Notes under the pieces: model-generated
Databases searched by the model: none
The model's input: the letters and a program-made list of their open reading frames with translations, nothing else
What the model was told of the DNA's origin: nothing
In this document: in pieces, positions 30,396 to 41,882 of the stretch
Layout: each line of letters begins with the position of its first letter
How positions within the stretch are numbered: position 1 is the first letter of the stretch
Translations under genes and position numbers: made by a program
Source of the DNA: Oreohelix idahoensis
Taxonomy: Eukaryota; Mollusca; Gastropoda; Stylommatophora; Oreohelicidae
Assembly: GCA_024509875.1 (NCBI GenBank)
Contig: JAMPIV010015288.1
Coordinates: forward strand, 1 to 64,000
Reading direction: 5' to 3'
DNA: 64,000 bases

Positions 30396-30495
30396 GCTGG
30401 GAATTGAACCCACTCCACCTTGCTTGTGACTTTTATCTTCCCTCCTGGTCATATCCATGCTGTCACCTTGAGGCAGTTGTGAAAGTAATTATTAT

Positions 30496-30500
30496 GCTGT
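30496..30500. repeat. Solo LTR target duplication, left (GCTGT)
   Basis: Same as 32931-32935. Confidence 0.9.
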
Positions 30501-32930
30501 TGTGGTAAAGTGGGATGATATAAATATTTATAGGGGACTTAGTGTACTGACTGAGATCAGCTGTGAAGGTATCTGTATCTAATAAGTGTGGTGTATTACA
30601 GATGACCTTACTTTGCTACCACATTTATACCTCAGTCAGACTTATTCTGGAATATTGTGATGACTACGTTGAATGTCTAGGGTTATGATAATGATGAAGT
30701 GTATGTTCACAACAACCAACAGACAGATAAACAATTTAATTTAATCCACAATACTTTACAACACTGTGACACTCACATACATAGAACACTCTATAAGACT
30801 ATCTTAATAAGTCAAGGGTAACTTTTAAAAATAAGTATTAATTCCTGTCAATAATAGATATCCTGATTCAACTACAAAGTGAACCAGGAATCACAATCAA
30901 ATGTAATCACAAGTTGTATGTACACAATTTATAGATATGATCTTTGTATTGACATATATTATTATTGCAATATGTGTGTAAGTTGTGCTGTAGTACTATG
31001 AGGTAATACTGGCTATTCAAGCTATGTTGTTGTTTGTCATCATGACTTCAAGTGTTTGTTTCTGGTGGAAATAATATTGGAAAGGTTCACAGTTTCTTTT
31101 TATTTGAAACAAATAAATGTCCCTCTTGATTTAAGGTAAAGTCACTTTTAGAGGGGGGTATACACAAGATTGAGCTGCTCTGGCCACGAACTCTTAACTT
31201 CTGTGTGGGCGGCAGGAAACAGTCTCCACTGCTCGCTTGCTTCACCGTTTCCTTGAGAAACAATACTGGTCGCTATCTTGACCAAGGAGTATGCTACCAG
31301 CCTCTGGATTCAGCAAAACTCAGACCAGGGGCTGCTTTAATACGTTAATACCACGGTCCCTGAAACAAGAAGGTTGTACCTCCTACTTCAGAACTAATTT
31401 ATAATCTATTTCCACACTGAAGCACAATACATAACAAACACTGAGTTCAGCGCTGTAGGCCAACTGTTAGCTTCTCATGTAACAACATTCACCAGTATTC
31501 CTCTCCCTAATGGTTACAACGCCTCTGCAATTTCAGCTGTAATTCCTTCTATACAATAAGATAGGTGTCATAGTACTATTTGGCAATCCCATATATGCCT
31601 ATGCAGTTATACTCCTCTCCAACAAGTTTTGTTCCTGGTGGAGCAATATCTAGGCTTTGCCTCATGTTTGCTACTGAACCACACACCATACATACATAAA
31701 TTATCAATTCACATTCAATTTTCATCTAAAAGAGATCAAATATGTCTAGCTTACCACAATTCAAGGAAATATTAAACAAATACGTTGACTGGCGATGAGT
31801 TATGGCACAATTCCGATCTGCCTCTGTCCCAGGCTTTCATTAAAAAAATATGAACTGGATCTCAACGCACTTGCTTCTACACAGTTTAATTTCAAAAAGT
31901 GGCACTGAACCGACGCTCCTAATTGACTATATCAACTGGTCTAGCCAATGAGACCATGTTTACAAAAGCTTTTGAAAAAATTTACCCTTCCTACGTTTCC
32001 CTTAACAACCAAAAATAGTATTTGCAGTCGACTAATCATGTTTCGCCTTACATATAATTCTAACCAATCAAATCGGATTTAACGTAGTGGCCTCATTCCC
32101 CTAAAGCAGTATCCAAACATGAGCAAATATGATCTGGTGCTGTCAGACGACACCCCTATAATATTTTGGCTATAATTTGTTAATTACTAGACTATGTGCA
32201 TAACACTTAACATATTCTTTGTCAGCAAGTCCTAAGGCACCCAAATATATAAATTTAATGGGGCTAAGTGGCTCCGTTCAAAATATGCATTCTAGGATAG
32301 TCGTGTATTTTTTATTTATTTTTTTTATCGATTTAGAACCGCCACCTGTCCTGCCTTTTCGACTGTTCTGTCAGTATAAAGTCAGGATTTCAGACGTAAA
32401 ACAGTAGAATGTCATGTTTCCTAATAAGCATTAAACATGTTTTCAAAACCTAACCGTGTATTGGTAATGTTTTTTATTACTGTTTATTTGAAAAAAGTTA
32501 GTGCTTCATGCCTTTCGCGTTCACTTTTTCATCGCGAGACTGTGGTAGTATTGCATGCGTTCCTCCGTTCATCTCTCTATATCTCTCTCTTCTAAGTCCG
32601 TCTGTCTTTTCATTACGCAGTGTATATAATGACATTAATGCTAGTATTTTATCTAGGTCATTAATAAGCAGTGTGCGTATCTCAAGGTTTTCTAAGAAAC
32701 ACAGTACCGGTTTTATTTTTTTTGAAACGCATGTAGTTGATGCAGTAGGCTTTACTAGTAAACGTGAAAGCGTTACAATTATGCAGACGAAGTAGAAAAA
32801 GGGGGATTTTTGTACGCCATTGTGACAGCACTGTTCTTTTACCATTCCTCTTTCCTTTTATTGAATTAATTCGTTAGGCTTTACATTTACTTTTTAATTT
32901 AGATATGTGGATTTAGAATGTTTCACGACA
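30501..32930 (-). mobile_element. Solo LTR, 2.4-kb family, minus strand
   Basis: On the minus strand it starts TGTCGTGAAACATTC and ends CTTTACCACA. It matches, with indels, the LTR preceding gag at 59926-62378 and the units at 53411-58235. GCTGT flanks it on both sides (30496-30500 and 32931-32935). No internal gag/pol sequence is present, so recombination between two LTRs has presumably removed it. A 115-codon minus frame at 32498-32845 is not conserved in the other copies. Confidence 0.93.
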
Positions 32931-32935
32931 GCTGT
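32931..32935. repeat. Solo LTR target duplication, right (GCTGT)
   Basis: Same as 30496-30500. Confidence 0.9.
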
Positions 32936-33781
32936 ACGATCGCAAATGTATGCTTCTCTATTTTGTTATGTTGTTCTACCTTTTTGGCCGTACTGTATAT
33001 TATACCTTGTCACATTATGTATTCATTGTGCGCCATTTTTTCCAACCCTTTATTCGGTCAAGCAACGTCTGTTCCCACCAAATCATTTCAAGATCTTAAA
33101 TATCTTGTATTATATTGACAGTTGCAGAGCCATAGTGCATAAATTTAACATGCGCTAAACCTGAAAAACAGAAATAAAACATTTTCAATTTAAAATTATA
33201 ATCGTGCTCCTTTTTCCAGAAAAGCGTCCACAAGCTCTTGAGTGATTTCAGATAAATAAATAAAAAAACCGTGGCACGTGATTTTGTGTTGTCTGCTAAG
33301 CATAACTGCCGATGAAGCATTGGAACTATTTTCTTTCGACCTCACTTAGGCGAAATAATTTGTCATTGCGCGTCTTTAACATTGAGAAAATATTAATAAA
33401 ACACAACGTCTGGTTGATCAATATTCAGGAAGCGAAAGAAGAGGTCAAGAGAAGATTTGAGAAAAACAATAAGGGCTTGTGCACAGAATGATTGAAAAGT
33501 CACTCCCGTATTTTAAATTCGTATTTCTTCACTCTTATACAATTAATTTATATTACACAAATGTCAAAATAAAGAGAATGAACTGTTGTTTTATTACATA
33601 ACATACTATTTCACAGTAACATTACTGCTAAACATAAGGTCCAGACTGTTAACACAAGACCTCATAGCGGGAATTAAAAAAATAAATATTACACACATAA
33701 AGATATGTTTGAGGCACTCGTGAGAAATAAAGAAGTCGAAAACTGGAGCAAAGAAAAACAACAGAAGTGATAGGCTCACCG
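32936..33781. other. Unassigned region
   Basis: AT-rich, with small frames on both strands and no recognised domain or repeat. Confidence 0.5.
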
Positions 33782-34861
33782 GAGCCTCAACACACTTATA
33801 TAGTCTAAGCACAGCCTGCTCTTCCTCTTTTCTCTGGATCATAAACAGAGACTATAGTAAAGAGCTATAAATGTTAAATTATGGATGGAAGGGTCGTGAA
33901 CAGCGCATTAATAAATGAGTACAATTTATTAAAGAAGAAATGTATGAAAAATAATGCATATCATCACCAACAACATAAAATTACATCAATAATCACAAAT
34001 ATGCAGATACACACCAACGAACACACAGACCACCAACATAAAACCTGTAGAACACCGAGAAATAAATAAACTGAGTGTCAGTCCGTCCGCTTTCGTGGGA
34101 CCAAATGCAATAGCTCCAGTAAGTGTCTTTACGTGTAGATATCCTTCATAGGTGATGGAACTAACATGCAATAAATTCACTGTAGGCGCTATCGTTGGTG
34201 ACACCCTAGATGCGCGATGTGGGCTGGAAGACTCTGTCTATCTCCGACTGACCGCTCATAAGTGCGGGGTTTTAAATCTCTAGAAACACACACAAGACGA
34301 AGTTACTTGAGGACAAATGGTCCCTTGCGTTCTTATCCGGCGCTAGAATTTTGCTTGCGTACTTGGTAGTAAATCCGGTTGGGCTGGCTTGAACTGTGAT
34401 TTGACTGAGTGCTCCGTTTAAGCACACAAAGTCTGGTGATTGAAATTCTGCTATAGATGCTGGGCTGCTAGATATGCGGGAAGCCGAAATGCTCTGACTG
34501 GCGATCAATAGGCGAGTAGGAAACTACTACTGCAACAGATGCTTTTCCCAGAGTTGCTATGGCTCTTTACACAGTGCGTGAGCTTATTTTCCCGTTAGAG
34601 AGAATGGCGTTGACAAAAGGGTTTTGTTTCAGGTATTGGGGGTGACGACTCGTAGTGCAAATTGCGTTCAGGAGCCGTGAGAGCGATGAGAATGTTACGT
34701 TCGTCGCCTGACTGGACTCTTTCGATGGCAAATGCAGTAAGTATGTCCTGAAACCCGAGAAATGCCGAGAACATAGGCAAATAACATTTAGTTCTGTGTT
34801 ATCGTCTGCCTTATTCTCATTGTGGTCCCCTCGGGCAGGAAATGTTTTACGAGAGCCATTT
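33782..34861. repeat. Dispersed repeat A-B, copy 2
   Basis: Matches about 20375-21400 in order: GAGACTATAGTAAAGAGCTA, CGCATTAATAAATG, CCACCAACA, TTTCGTGGGACCAA, CGAAGTTACTTGAGGACAAA, TCTTATCCGGCGCTA, GGCGTTGACAAAAGGG and TTTAGTTCTGTGTTA. Segment A (33782-33998) is repeated at 35035-35245 inside the neighbouring inverted-repeat element. No conserved coding frame. Confidence 0.8.
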
Positions 34862-35280
34862 TGTCGTGGTTGAGTCAAAGTGTAAGAGTATTTGTCGAGT
34901 TAGACAATAGTAGTGAAATCGACAATGATAGTGAACTGACAAGGTTATAGATTACACATAGATAAGGTGTAATTAGGAGGTGGACTTGAGACCAACTTGG
35001 AAGAAGATTTATTAAGAGTTATCTCTCTCTCCAAGCCTCAACACACTTATATAGTCTAAGCACCGCCTGCTCTTCCTCTTTTCTCTGGATCATAAATAGA
35101 GACTATAGTAAAGAGCTATAAATGTTAAATTATGGATGGAAGGGTCGTGAACAGCGCATTAATAAATGAGTAAAATTTATTAAAGAAGAAATGTATGAAA
35201 AATAATGCATATCATCACCAACAACATAAAATTACATCAATAATCGACAAATACTCTTTCACTTTAACTCAACCACGACA
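34862..35280. mobile_element. 419-bp non-autonomous element with 37-bp inverted termini
   Basis: The termini at 34862-34898 (TGTCGTGGTTGAGT...) and 35244-35280 (...ACTCAACCACGACA) are inverted copies with two mismatches in 37 bases. Between them lies segment L plus segment A of the dispersed repeat at 20203. No reading frame, so it must depend on another element. It may be a deletion derivative of the longer L-A-B family. I found no target duplication. Termini this long favour a DNA transposon over an LTR, although the TGTCGTGG start is also that of the 2.4-kb LTR family. Confidence 0.82.
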
Positions 35281-35515
35281 GGGCTCAAGTGACTTCTCCA
35301 AGCTTAGTGTGCAATGCTGGGTTCTCAACAAGTTTCACCACAGGGGGAATCCCTGGAAGTGTGTCGATGATTTCAATAGTCAGTTAGGATGTAATTAGTC
35401 TCACTGACATAGGTTCACTTCGTATATATATATACATACACTGTAGCATTGTGCATATCTTGTGGTCATATAAGGATGACTCCAGATATGCCTCCATGCA
35501 TATTAAAAGTATTAT
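35281..35515. repeat. Dispersed repeat C, copy 2
   Basis: Starts GGGCTCAAGTGACTTCTCCA directly at the end of the inverted-repeat element and matches 7108-7326 to about 35510, with a TATATATA expansion inside. Confidence 0.75.
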
Positions 35516-36069
35516 TCAAATGACAAATAGCAGTTATTGCTCCATATTTTTTACATTTGTTTCGTATATATCAATATTCAAATGTGAGGAAAAAGAAATT
35601 AAAAATAGGGAATGATTCTTTAATCACTCTATCGAACAGTTTGGAATATAATGCAGCATTATTTTATGTATTTATATATGTTTAAATAAAGTGAATTTCT
35701 GCCTACTGGGTCTACACCTCTCGTGCGTTTGCCCTTTTTAAAACGCTGTTCTCATGTCATCATTATCAAGTGTCGCGTCGACTTGTGTAGGCGATTTAAG
35801 ACTTGATTTCTTCAATTTCACCACCACGCTTCATCATTCAGTTAAATTTACTCTTCCTAGAGTCAGTTTTAAAAGACTAAACTGAATCTTTTATCTGGTT
35901 ACCTCAGTTCTTTTACCTATCAGGCTCCGAATCCTTTTATTCTCGTATTTATTTTAAAAAAAAATTAAATATTGCCTCATTTTGGCGAGGTGCGCACCTT
36001 TTAACCTATACACAGGGCCCGTCGGTTATATTAGGGCACATGTCCAAATGTAAAAGACCTTGTGGTCTG
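35516..36069. other. Unassigned region
   Basis: AT-rich, no signature recognised. Confidence 0.5.
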
Positions 36070-36420
36070 GTTATTCTAACAGTTGTTCATTCATTACTCT
36101 TCCGTTCCCCAAGGAGCATCGGCTTTCATCAAACATATGTCAAGTCCTCCTGTCGCGTGACATCAGCTCAAGGTCGTTCATGTCTTCCTAAAAATTGTGA
36201 TTTCCGTCTCCAGTTCTTGTCTCCATACGTTTCCGGTCCACCCCTGCTTCTACGACACTGGGGATTCTAGAACAAAGACCACCTTGAAATGCTATTGACA
36301 GGATTCTTCAACGCGTGCCTTATCCATTTCTAGCATCCTCTTCTCATCGTGTGTTCCACTGGTACTTATGTTTCTTGCCCTCGTTATTAATGATTCTATT
36401 CTACTTTTCTTTTCTTCCTG
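36070..36420 (-). pseudogene. RTE-like LINE 3' end, minus strand
   Basis: The complement contains the RTE 3' end (TTGGGGAACGGAAGAGTAATG, then AATGAATGA), a GCACG...ACAGGAGGAC block matching the ARDRRN codons, CCAGTGTCGTAG where the WNPQGK codons are expected, and CAGTGGAACACACGATGAGA matching the PVEQEMRR codons. Frames are lost. Same family as 3031-5340. Confidence 0.75.
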
Positions 36421-36769
36421 TTTTTCATCGTAATAAAATGAATTATTTGTACTTAACATTTCAAATTATCGCTTACGTCCAATTTTTCAAAGAAGAGGCC
36501 CACAGTCTTCACCGGAATTAACAGGGTCCATGACACAAACAAAGCTAAGAAGCCCTGTGCTAGACACAGAGTAGACACATCTACGAAAGACTGCCGTTAA
36601 ATCAAAAGAAGACAAACTTAAAGTTCATATGAAGAAACATGATAATGCCAGAATGTAGAATGGTTTGTACAATGAAAAAAAAAAATAAAGCGCGTGAAAG
36701 AGTTTAATTACCTTGAATCCATCATTACGTTATAGGTGGCAGATGACTAACTGAAGTAAGTACAACATT

Positions 36770-37019
36770 AAATGAAGGTAGTCCCATAGCAGATACTGCC
36801 GTAGGGGAGTGAAGTGTTAGAGACTTCACATTACTAGATCCAGCATCGAGAGGTGGGGGTGACCAGTTCCCTTCCTCGCTGCCTTTTCCTTCCTTAACTC
36901 AAAGTCAGGTACCCATTTACAGCTGGGTAGACTGGAGCGTGTCGGTACCGTGATTCGAACCCGTCACCTTTGCCGCGAGAGACCAGTGCTCTAACCACTC
37001 TGTCAATCGGACGCTCAAG
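36770..37019 (-). mobile_element. tRNA-derived SINE (family 1), minus strand
   Basis: Near the right end the minus strand shows CAGAGTGGTTAGAGCACTGG (A box) and GACGGGTTCGAATCACG, a near-perfect B box. The body and tail match 27255-27515 (CTACGGCAGTATC tail region). This is the best-kept promoter of the family in the window. Confidence 0.88.
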
Positions 37020-37469
37020 TACAAAATTACAAAGACAAAAATCAAGCCTTCGCAGACTTCTCACTACAAACATTTGTGACAGGCAGGGAGGAAGAAAAGT
37101 TTGATGATGCTAGGTAGAGCCTATATTACATTGTGAATGCAAGACATGGGCAATTAACAATTGGAATGAAAGTTAGAGACAGAATTGAGGTTCTCTGTAA
37201 GTAGGCTGCAACAATTACCTTGTTGGGCTGTTCGTGCACTGTGCTGAGATCCTCCGTGTGTGATCTAAGGGAGGAGATCGGAGCACTGATGGAGTTGTCC
37301 GTGTACAATGAAGATCGTCCTTAAAACCGAACCAAACGACACCTTTGTTGGACCGCTAGACAATCAAGATAAAAAGTCCTGGGATAAATATTTAAAAACA
37401 AGAATAAGGCGAAGACTGTTCAAGTTCTTTAAACATATCGGGAGAAGTTCAACTCAGAACGGAAATAGC
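37020..37469. other. Unassigned region between SINEs
   Basis: No recognised coding or repeat signature. Confidence 0.45.
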
Positions 37470-37690
37470 AGAACAAGCAGATAGCGCCGTAAGGGAATAA
37501 AGTGTTTGAGGCTTCACTATACTAGTTCTAGCATTATAAGCTGGGGTGACTAGTTCCGTTCTTCTCTGCGTTTGCCTTCTCTAAGAAGAGCAGAATAGGT
37601 ACACATCGGTAAAATGGAACGTGACCCTTCCTGGTTTGCCAATCTCTGCCAATCGGGAGCTCCCGATACCCAAGTAAACTGATCACATGG
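37470..37690 (-). mobile_element. Degraded SINE (family 1)
   Basis: GCAGATAGCGCCGTAAGGGA, GGCTTCACTATACTAG and GGGGTGACTAGTTCC follow the tail and body of the SINE at 36770. The tRNA-like head is no longer recognisable apart from TCTGCCAATCGG near the right end. Confidence 0.6.
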
Positions 37691-38094
37691 CATAAGAAGA
37701 AATTGAAAAATACGACTGATTCAAGACACCGAAGGTTGATATAGGAAGTAGATAAATATGATGGCTTACGCCAAGTCAGTACCGTCTCGACAGTGCACAG
37801 CTGTTTGCACCTTCTAAAAGGTCGCTACTTTAGTTTCGCGCCCTTTCTTCTGACCTGAAGACAATAAAGCGGCGAACACGTGATCGTTTACGTTTGCGGG
37901 AAATATCAGCTGACTTTGGCGTGAAAAAGCGTGAAATGTAAACCAGTTTAAGCGCATTCCTAATAATTGCAGGACTACAGTAATTAGCTAGAAAATAACT
38001 TCCTGCAAAATACTATCGCATTCACACTCTTCGACATATACTGATGGAGACTGAGCACCTATGGGTTTGCCCGGAGTACAATGATGTCAATTCT

Positions 38095-38212
38095 GTACAA
38101 CAACAACAAACAACCAACAACCAGCCGCCGCCGCCACTACCACCACCACCACCGACGACGACGACAACAATAACAATAACAACAACAACAACAACAACAA
38201 CAACAATAAATA
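38095..38212. repeat. Compound CAA/CCG/CCA/CGA/AAC trinucleotide tract
   Basis: Successive triplet runs change motif along the tract. A short frame just upstream (38044-38094, TEHLWVCPEYNDV) resembles the zinc region at the end of RNase H-bearing LINEs, so the tract may have grown from such a LINE's tail. That link is weak. Confidence 0.9.
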
Positions 38213-39206
38213 TCGTTCTGTGGACTTTCGTATTATCTGCTTTGTAGCAGCCGTTACAAAACAGCATCATCATTTGAGGAAAATATTACCGAGGGTAACG
38301 GACTTTCTAATTAAATATCTTAAACTCTAAACAGCCTAGTAGACAGTTTTAAATTATATAAAAAAAAACTGAGGAGAAATTAAAGATTTTCTCCACCTAA
38401 TTTCATCTTTGCAGCGCGCCGCGTTAATGTGGGACTGTCAATTTCATAGGTCAGAGAAGACAAAAACAGAAGCATGAAGGGGTAGAAAAAATATTGACAA
38501 AAGAGATTAGGCATTAATGGGTGCATGTGGATATGAAATAGTTTGTGGGAGATGATGGACAAGGGCTAGAGACACTATTGGTAAGTTTTAACGATTTATG
38601 TGTGGGCTCTTATTGCTAGAGAACAATTTAACTCGCTCAATTAAGCTTTTGAGAAATTACATAACAACATTTCTCACAGCAAATCTATATGTCAAGAATC
38701 AGCCTCGTTATTACAAATATCAATACAGACATACACGATTTTGTTCAGAAAGCTCTTCCCCAATAGGACAATTCCTAAACAGCGTATATCAGAAAAACTA
38801 TGTTCAAACTGGATCAGAACTCATGGCTATGGAATGGGCATGAATGGAGAACAAGGTGGAGAATTTGTATATTCAACAGTATCTAAGATTGAAAGACGAG
38901 TATGCTGTAATAGAAACATAAGTTCAAAGTTGAAATTTATAATGGAAACGCATTTACTACAAATTTCTCCATCTGTCAATGTATAAATTCCCCCCAGGAA
39001 AAAACGAAAGCGTGAATTATTTTTGAGAGAAATTTTGTGACCAGGGCAGATTTATGTATCTTCAGCGTGTTTGTGTATATAATATTGTGAATGGTAATAC
39101 CCCATATCGAATGTGATTTAACCAAGATTAATTACTTGTCAGTTCATCTTTTGACGTGCAACTGCACACTCCAACGCCACGTCAGCGATTGTAGTTATAC
39201 TATAAC
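38213..39206. other. Unassigned region
   Basis: Only short frames without recognisable domains. It ends at the hAT-like terminus. Confidence 0.5.
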
Positions 39207-39884
39207 CAGGACCGGCTTAACCGTATGCGAACTTGGCGGTCGCCTAAGGATTAAATATTCGGAAAAAAAGTGAGGGGGCGTAATAAAATCAAGCGAACTA
39301 AAACATTTGGTATAAAAATTAAACAAAGTAGTAATTCAGAAAAAAATGCTTTTCTATTGTCTTTCTGCATCATTGCAATATGTGTGTATAATTATATTTG
39401 TGGTAGCACATATATGTCCATGTTTCTTGTGCTTGAGTGTGTGCATGTAAAAATTATTTTTAAAAAAAATATATATATATATAAACTACTTTGGGGCGCA
39501 AAATACTCTGACTAGGGTGCCAAATAACCTGTCTGTGTAGTGCGCCAGATAGCCATGTTTAATTAGGGCGCCAAATAACCTGTATGATTATGGCGCCAAA
39601 TAGCCATATTTTGAGTATGGTGCAAAGTACCCCGTTTGACTAGGACGCCAAATAACCTGTCTGACTAGTGCGCTAAATAGCTATGTTTGACTAGGACGCC
39701 AAATACCCTGTTTGACTAGGATGCCAAATAACCTGTTTGACTAGGGCGCCAAATAACCTGTCTGTCTAGGGCGTCAAATAACCTGTCTGACTAGGGCACC
39801 AAATAGCCATGTTTGACTATGGCGCAAAATACCCGGTTTGACTAGGGCGTCAAACAACCTGTCTGGTTAGGGCGCTAAATAGAC

Positions 39885-40541
39885 ATGACTGGTAAATTCT
39901 GTTCCAACTATACAGCTGAGGTTCAAGCTCTAGAGCAAGCTGCAAATATGATTTATAACACCAACTCTGACTGCCACCAGGTAGTCATTCTCACAGATGC
40001 ACTGTCTGTCCTGCAAGCTCTCAAGGGTGGTAAACTCCCGCATCTGAGAAATGAACTAAACAAGGTAGCTGCCAAAAAGAGAACCTTACTTCAGTGGGTA
40101 CCATCTCATTGTGGTGTACCCGGAAATGAAAAGGCAGATAAACTTGCAAAAAAAAGAGGAGAATGTGAACAAGAAGATAATGAAGTCACATACTTTGAGA
40201 AAAAGAGAGCTATCCAGACTATCAGAAGAGAACAGAACCAACCCAAAGACGACTATCACACTCTCGACCGGCAGGGACAGATAACTATTTTTCACCTCAG
40301 GACAGGGCATAACAAACTGAATAAACACATGCACAAGCTACGATTGTCTGCTTCACCACTGTGCACATGTGGATTAAACGAACAAACTGCTGAGCATGTT
40401 CTACAGGATTGTCCTCTGTATGACCAGTTAAGAAAGATATACTGGCCCAATGACTCAACACTAAACTCAAAGCTATATGGAGCTAAAGAGGAACTTCAAA
40501 CAACAGTCGAATTCATCATGAGAACTCGTCTGACGGTGTAA
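39885..40541 (+). CDS. LINE RNase H and C-terminal zinc region (truncated)
   Basis: Open over 218 codons. The type I RNase H fold is recognisable from YTAEVQALEQA (catalytic Glu), VVILTDALSVLQAL (catalytic Asp), LLQWVPSHCGVPGNEKADKLAK (His and last Asp). Then come ITIFHLRTGHNKL and a C-x-C...H...C-type motif (LCTC...AEHVLQDC). RNase H would remove RNA from the cDNA hybrid. The first part of the RNase H, the RT and the endonuclease are absent, so it is a dead 5'-truncated copy even though the frame is unbroken. The first codon is provided by the flanking minisatellite (ACATG), so the start is accidental. Confidence 0.9.
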   Translation: MTGKFCSNYTAEVQALEQAANMIYNTNSDCHQVVILTDALSVLQALKGGKLPHLRNELNKVAAKKRTLLQWVPSHCGVPGNEKADKLAKKRGECEQEDNEVTYFEKKRAIQTIRREQNQPKDDYHTLDRQGQITIFHLRTGHNKLNKHMHKLRLSASPLCTCGLNEQTAEHVLQDCPLYDQLRKIYWPNDSTLNSKLYGAKEELQTTVEFIMRTRLTV

Positions 40542-40579
40542 ACATCAAAGATGCGATCGCAAGAAGAAGAAGAAGAAGC
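39888..40579 (+). mobile_element. 5'-truncated RNase H LINE inserted in the minisatellite
   Basis: The insertion is bounded by AGACATG (39881-39887) and AGCCATG (40577-40583), seven bases with one mismatch. It ends in (AAG)n at about 40559-40578, the 3' tail type of this LINE group. Only the RNase H and C-terminal portions arrived. Confidence 0.82.
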
Positions 40580-40769
40580 CATGTCTGACTAGGATGCCAA
40601 ATAACCTGTTTAACTAGGGCGCCAAATAACCTGTCTATCTAGGGCGCTAAATAGCCATGTCTGACTAGGACGCCAAATACCCTGTTTGTCTAGGGCGCCA
40701 AATAACCTCTTTGACTAGGGCGCCAAACACTATTCGACTAAGGTGCCAAATACCCTAGCGTCGGCCCTG

Positions 40770-41882
40770 ACTAGTACTAGTTGTTGTAATGTTACTGCTG
40801 TTACTACGCATGTTATAACTTTTACTGTTGGTGTCGCTTTTTGTCCATATTTGTTTCAATCGATCTTTACTTGTTGAAACTTGGATTTATAAACGCGTGC
40901 TTTCCTTCTGTCTTTTTTTTTAAACGCACATCAGCTGGGAGATGAGCGAAATGTGTGCCTTCGAATAATCTTCCGTGGCTTTGTTTCTGTTCTGCGCTGA
41001 GAAAGATAAGGAAGCCAGGACACAGAATAGGGAAGGCAAACAATGACTGACAGAAAAAAAGGCAAAATAGAAAAACCCATTGTTAAAAAGGACATGACAG
41101 GATGGACAAAATGAATACAATTATAAAGAGTGCATAATTTACTGCTTGAAGATGGAAAGGAAAGAAAAGAAAAGAGAATTAAAGAACGTTGAACAGAGTG
41201 ATGAAAGCACAAATTTAGCAAAATAACAGGAGGGCTTTTAAATTAAAAAAAATTAAACATGAAAGAGCACAATATATGAAAACTCAGACCAAGGAATAAT
41301 GGTCAAAATAAATATCAATAAAAAGGTGACATTAGACAACGCAAATTAATGAATAAAGGAATTTGAAATATAAGGAAGAATACTCAAATGTATTCGATTT
41401 GGTGGTAAAATCTTCGTGTTAGATGAAAAAAAATAACATAATCACTTCGCTTTGAATTGTTGTACAGCTGATAAATAACTGTTACTGTTGTTTTGGGTCA
41501 TCCCTTCTATTACAGGTCACACAGGCCATCACTTAAGTTGCATGATTCTTTTGGCTGCCACTTCTGTTGGTGTATGTGTGGGGGTTGTATGAAAGAGATA
41601 GTGCTACAATGTCGGGCTTACTGTTAGTGGCCGACAGGTGTGTAAATATAATGGGTGAATGTCGTGAGTTCTTTACGTTTGTAAACGTCTGATGTAAACC
41701 CACACAACAGTAACGTTAGGTCAGGAAACAGACCAACGGGTAAGACGAATTAGTTTTCAACTTATACACAGTTTATTTACGACGGTAACGTTGACATCAT
41801 GGACAACAGATCACAGCAAATCACAAGGTATGATAGTAGGTATAATCCATAGATAAACTGAGTGCAACACCAGCAACTCATC
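40770..41882. other. Unassigned AT-rich region
   Basis: No recognised genes or repeats; overlapping minus-strand frames near 40920-41221 are compositional. Confidence 0.5.

Larger units (their letters stand above)
39490..40760. repeat. 25-bp minisatellite (interrupted by a LINE)
   Basis: The unit is roughly TTTGACTAGGGCGCCAAATA plus ACCTG, alternating with an AGCCATG variant. About 15 units lie left of the LINE insertion (to 39887) and about 7 to its right (from 40580). The outermost unit forms part of the right inverted terminus, which suggests the array grew from the transposon's own end. Confidence 0.9.
39207..40769. mobile_element. hAT-like non-autonomous transposon with an internal minisatellite
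   Basis: The left end reads CAGGACCGGCTTAACCGTAT and the right end, reverse-complemented, CAGGGCCGACGCTAGGGTAT, an imperfect inverted repeat of about 20 bases. The flanking octamers ACTATAAC (39199-39206) and ACTAGTAC (40770-40777) agree at six of eight positions, fitting the 8-bp duplication of hAT-type transposases. The interior is mostly a 25-bp tandem repeat and codes for nothing of its own. A LINE fragment at 39888-40579 splits it; without that the element is about 870 bp. Confidence 0.7.

Noticed and set aside
32498..32845. 115-codon minus-strand frame inside the solo LTR
   Set aside because: The corresponding region in the LTRs at 54347, 53411 and 59926 has stops and indels; not conserved.
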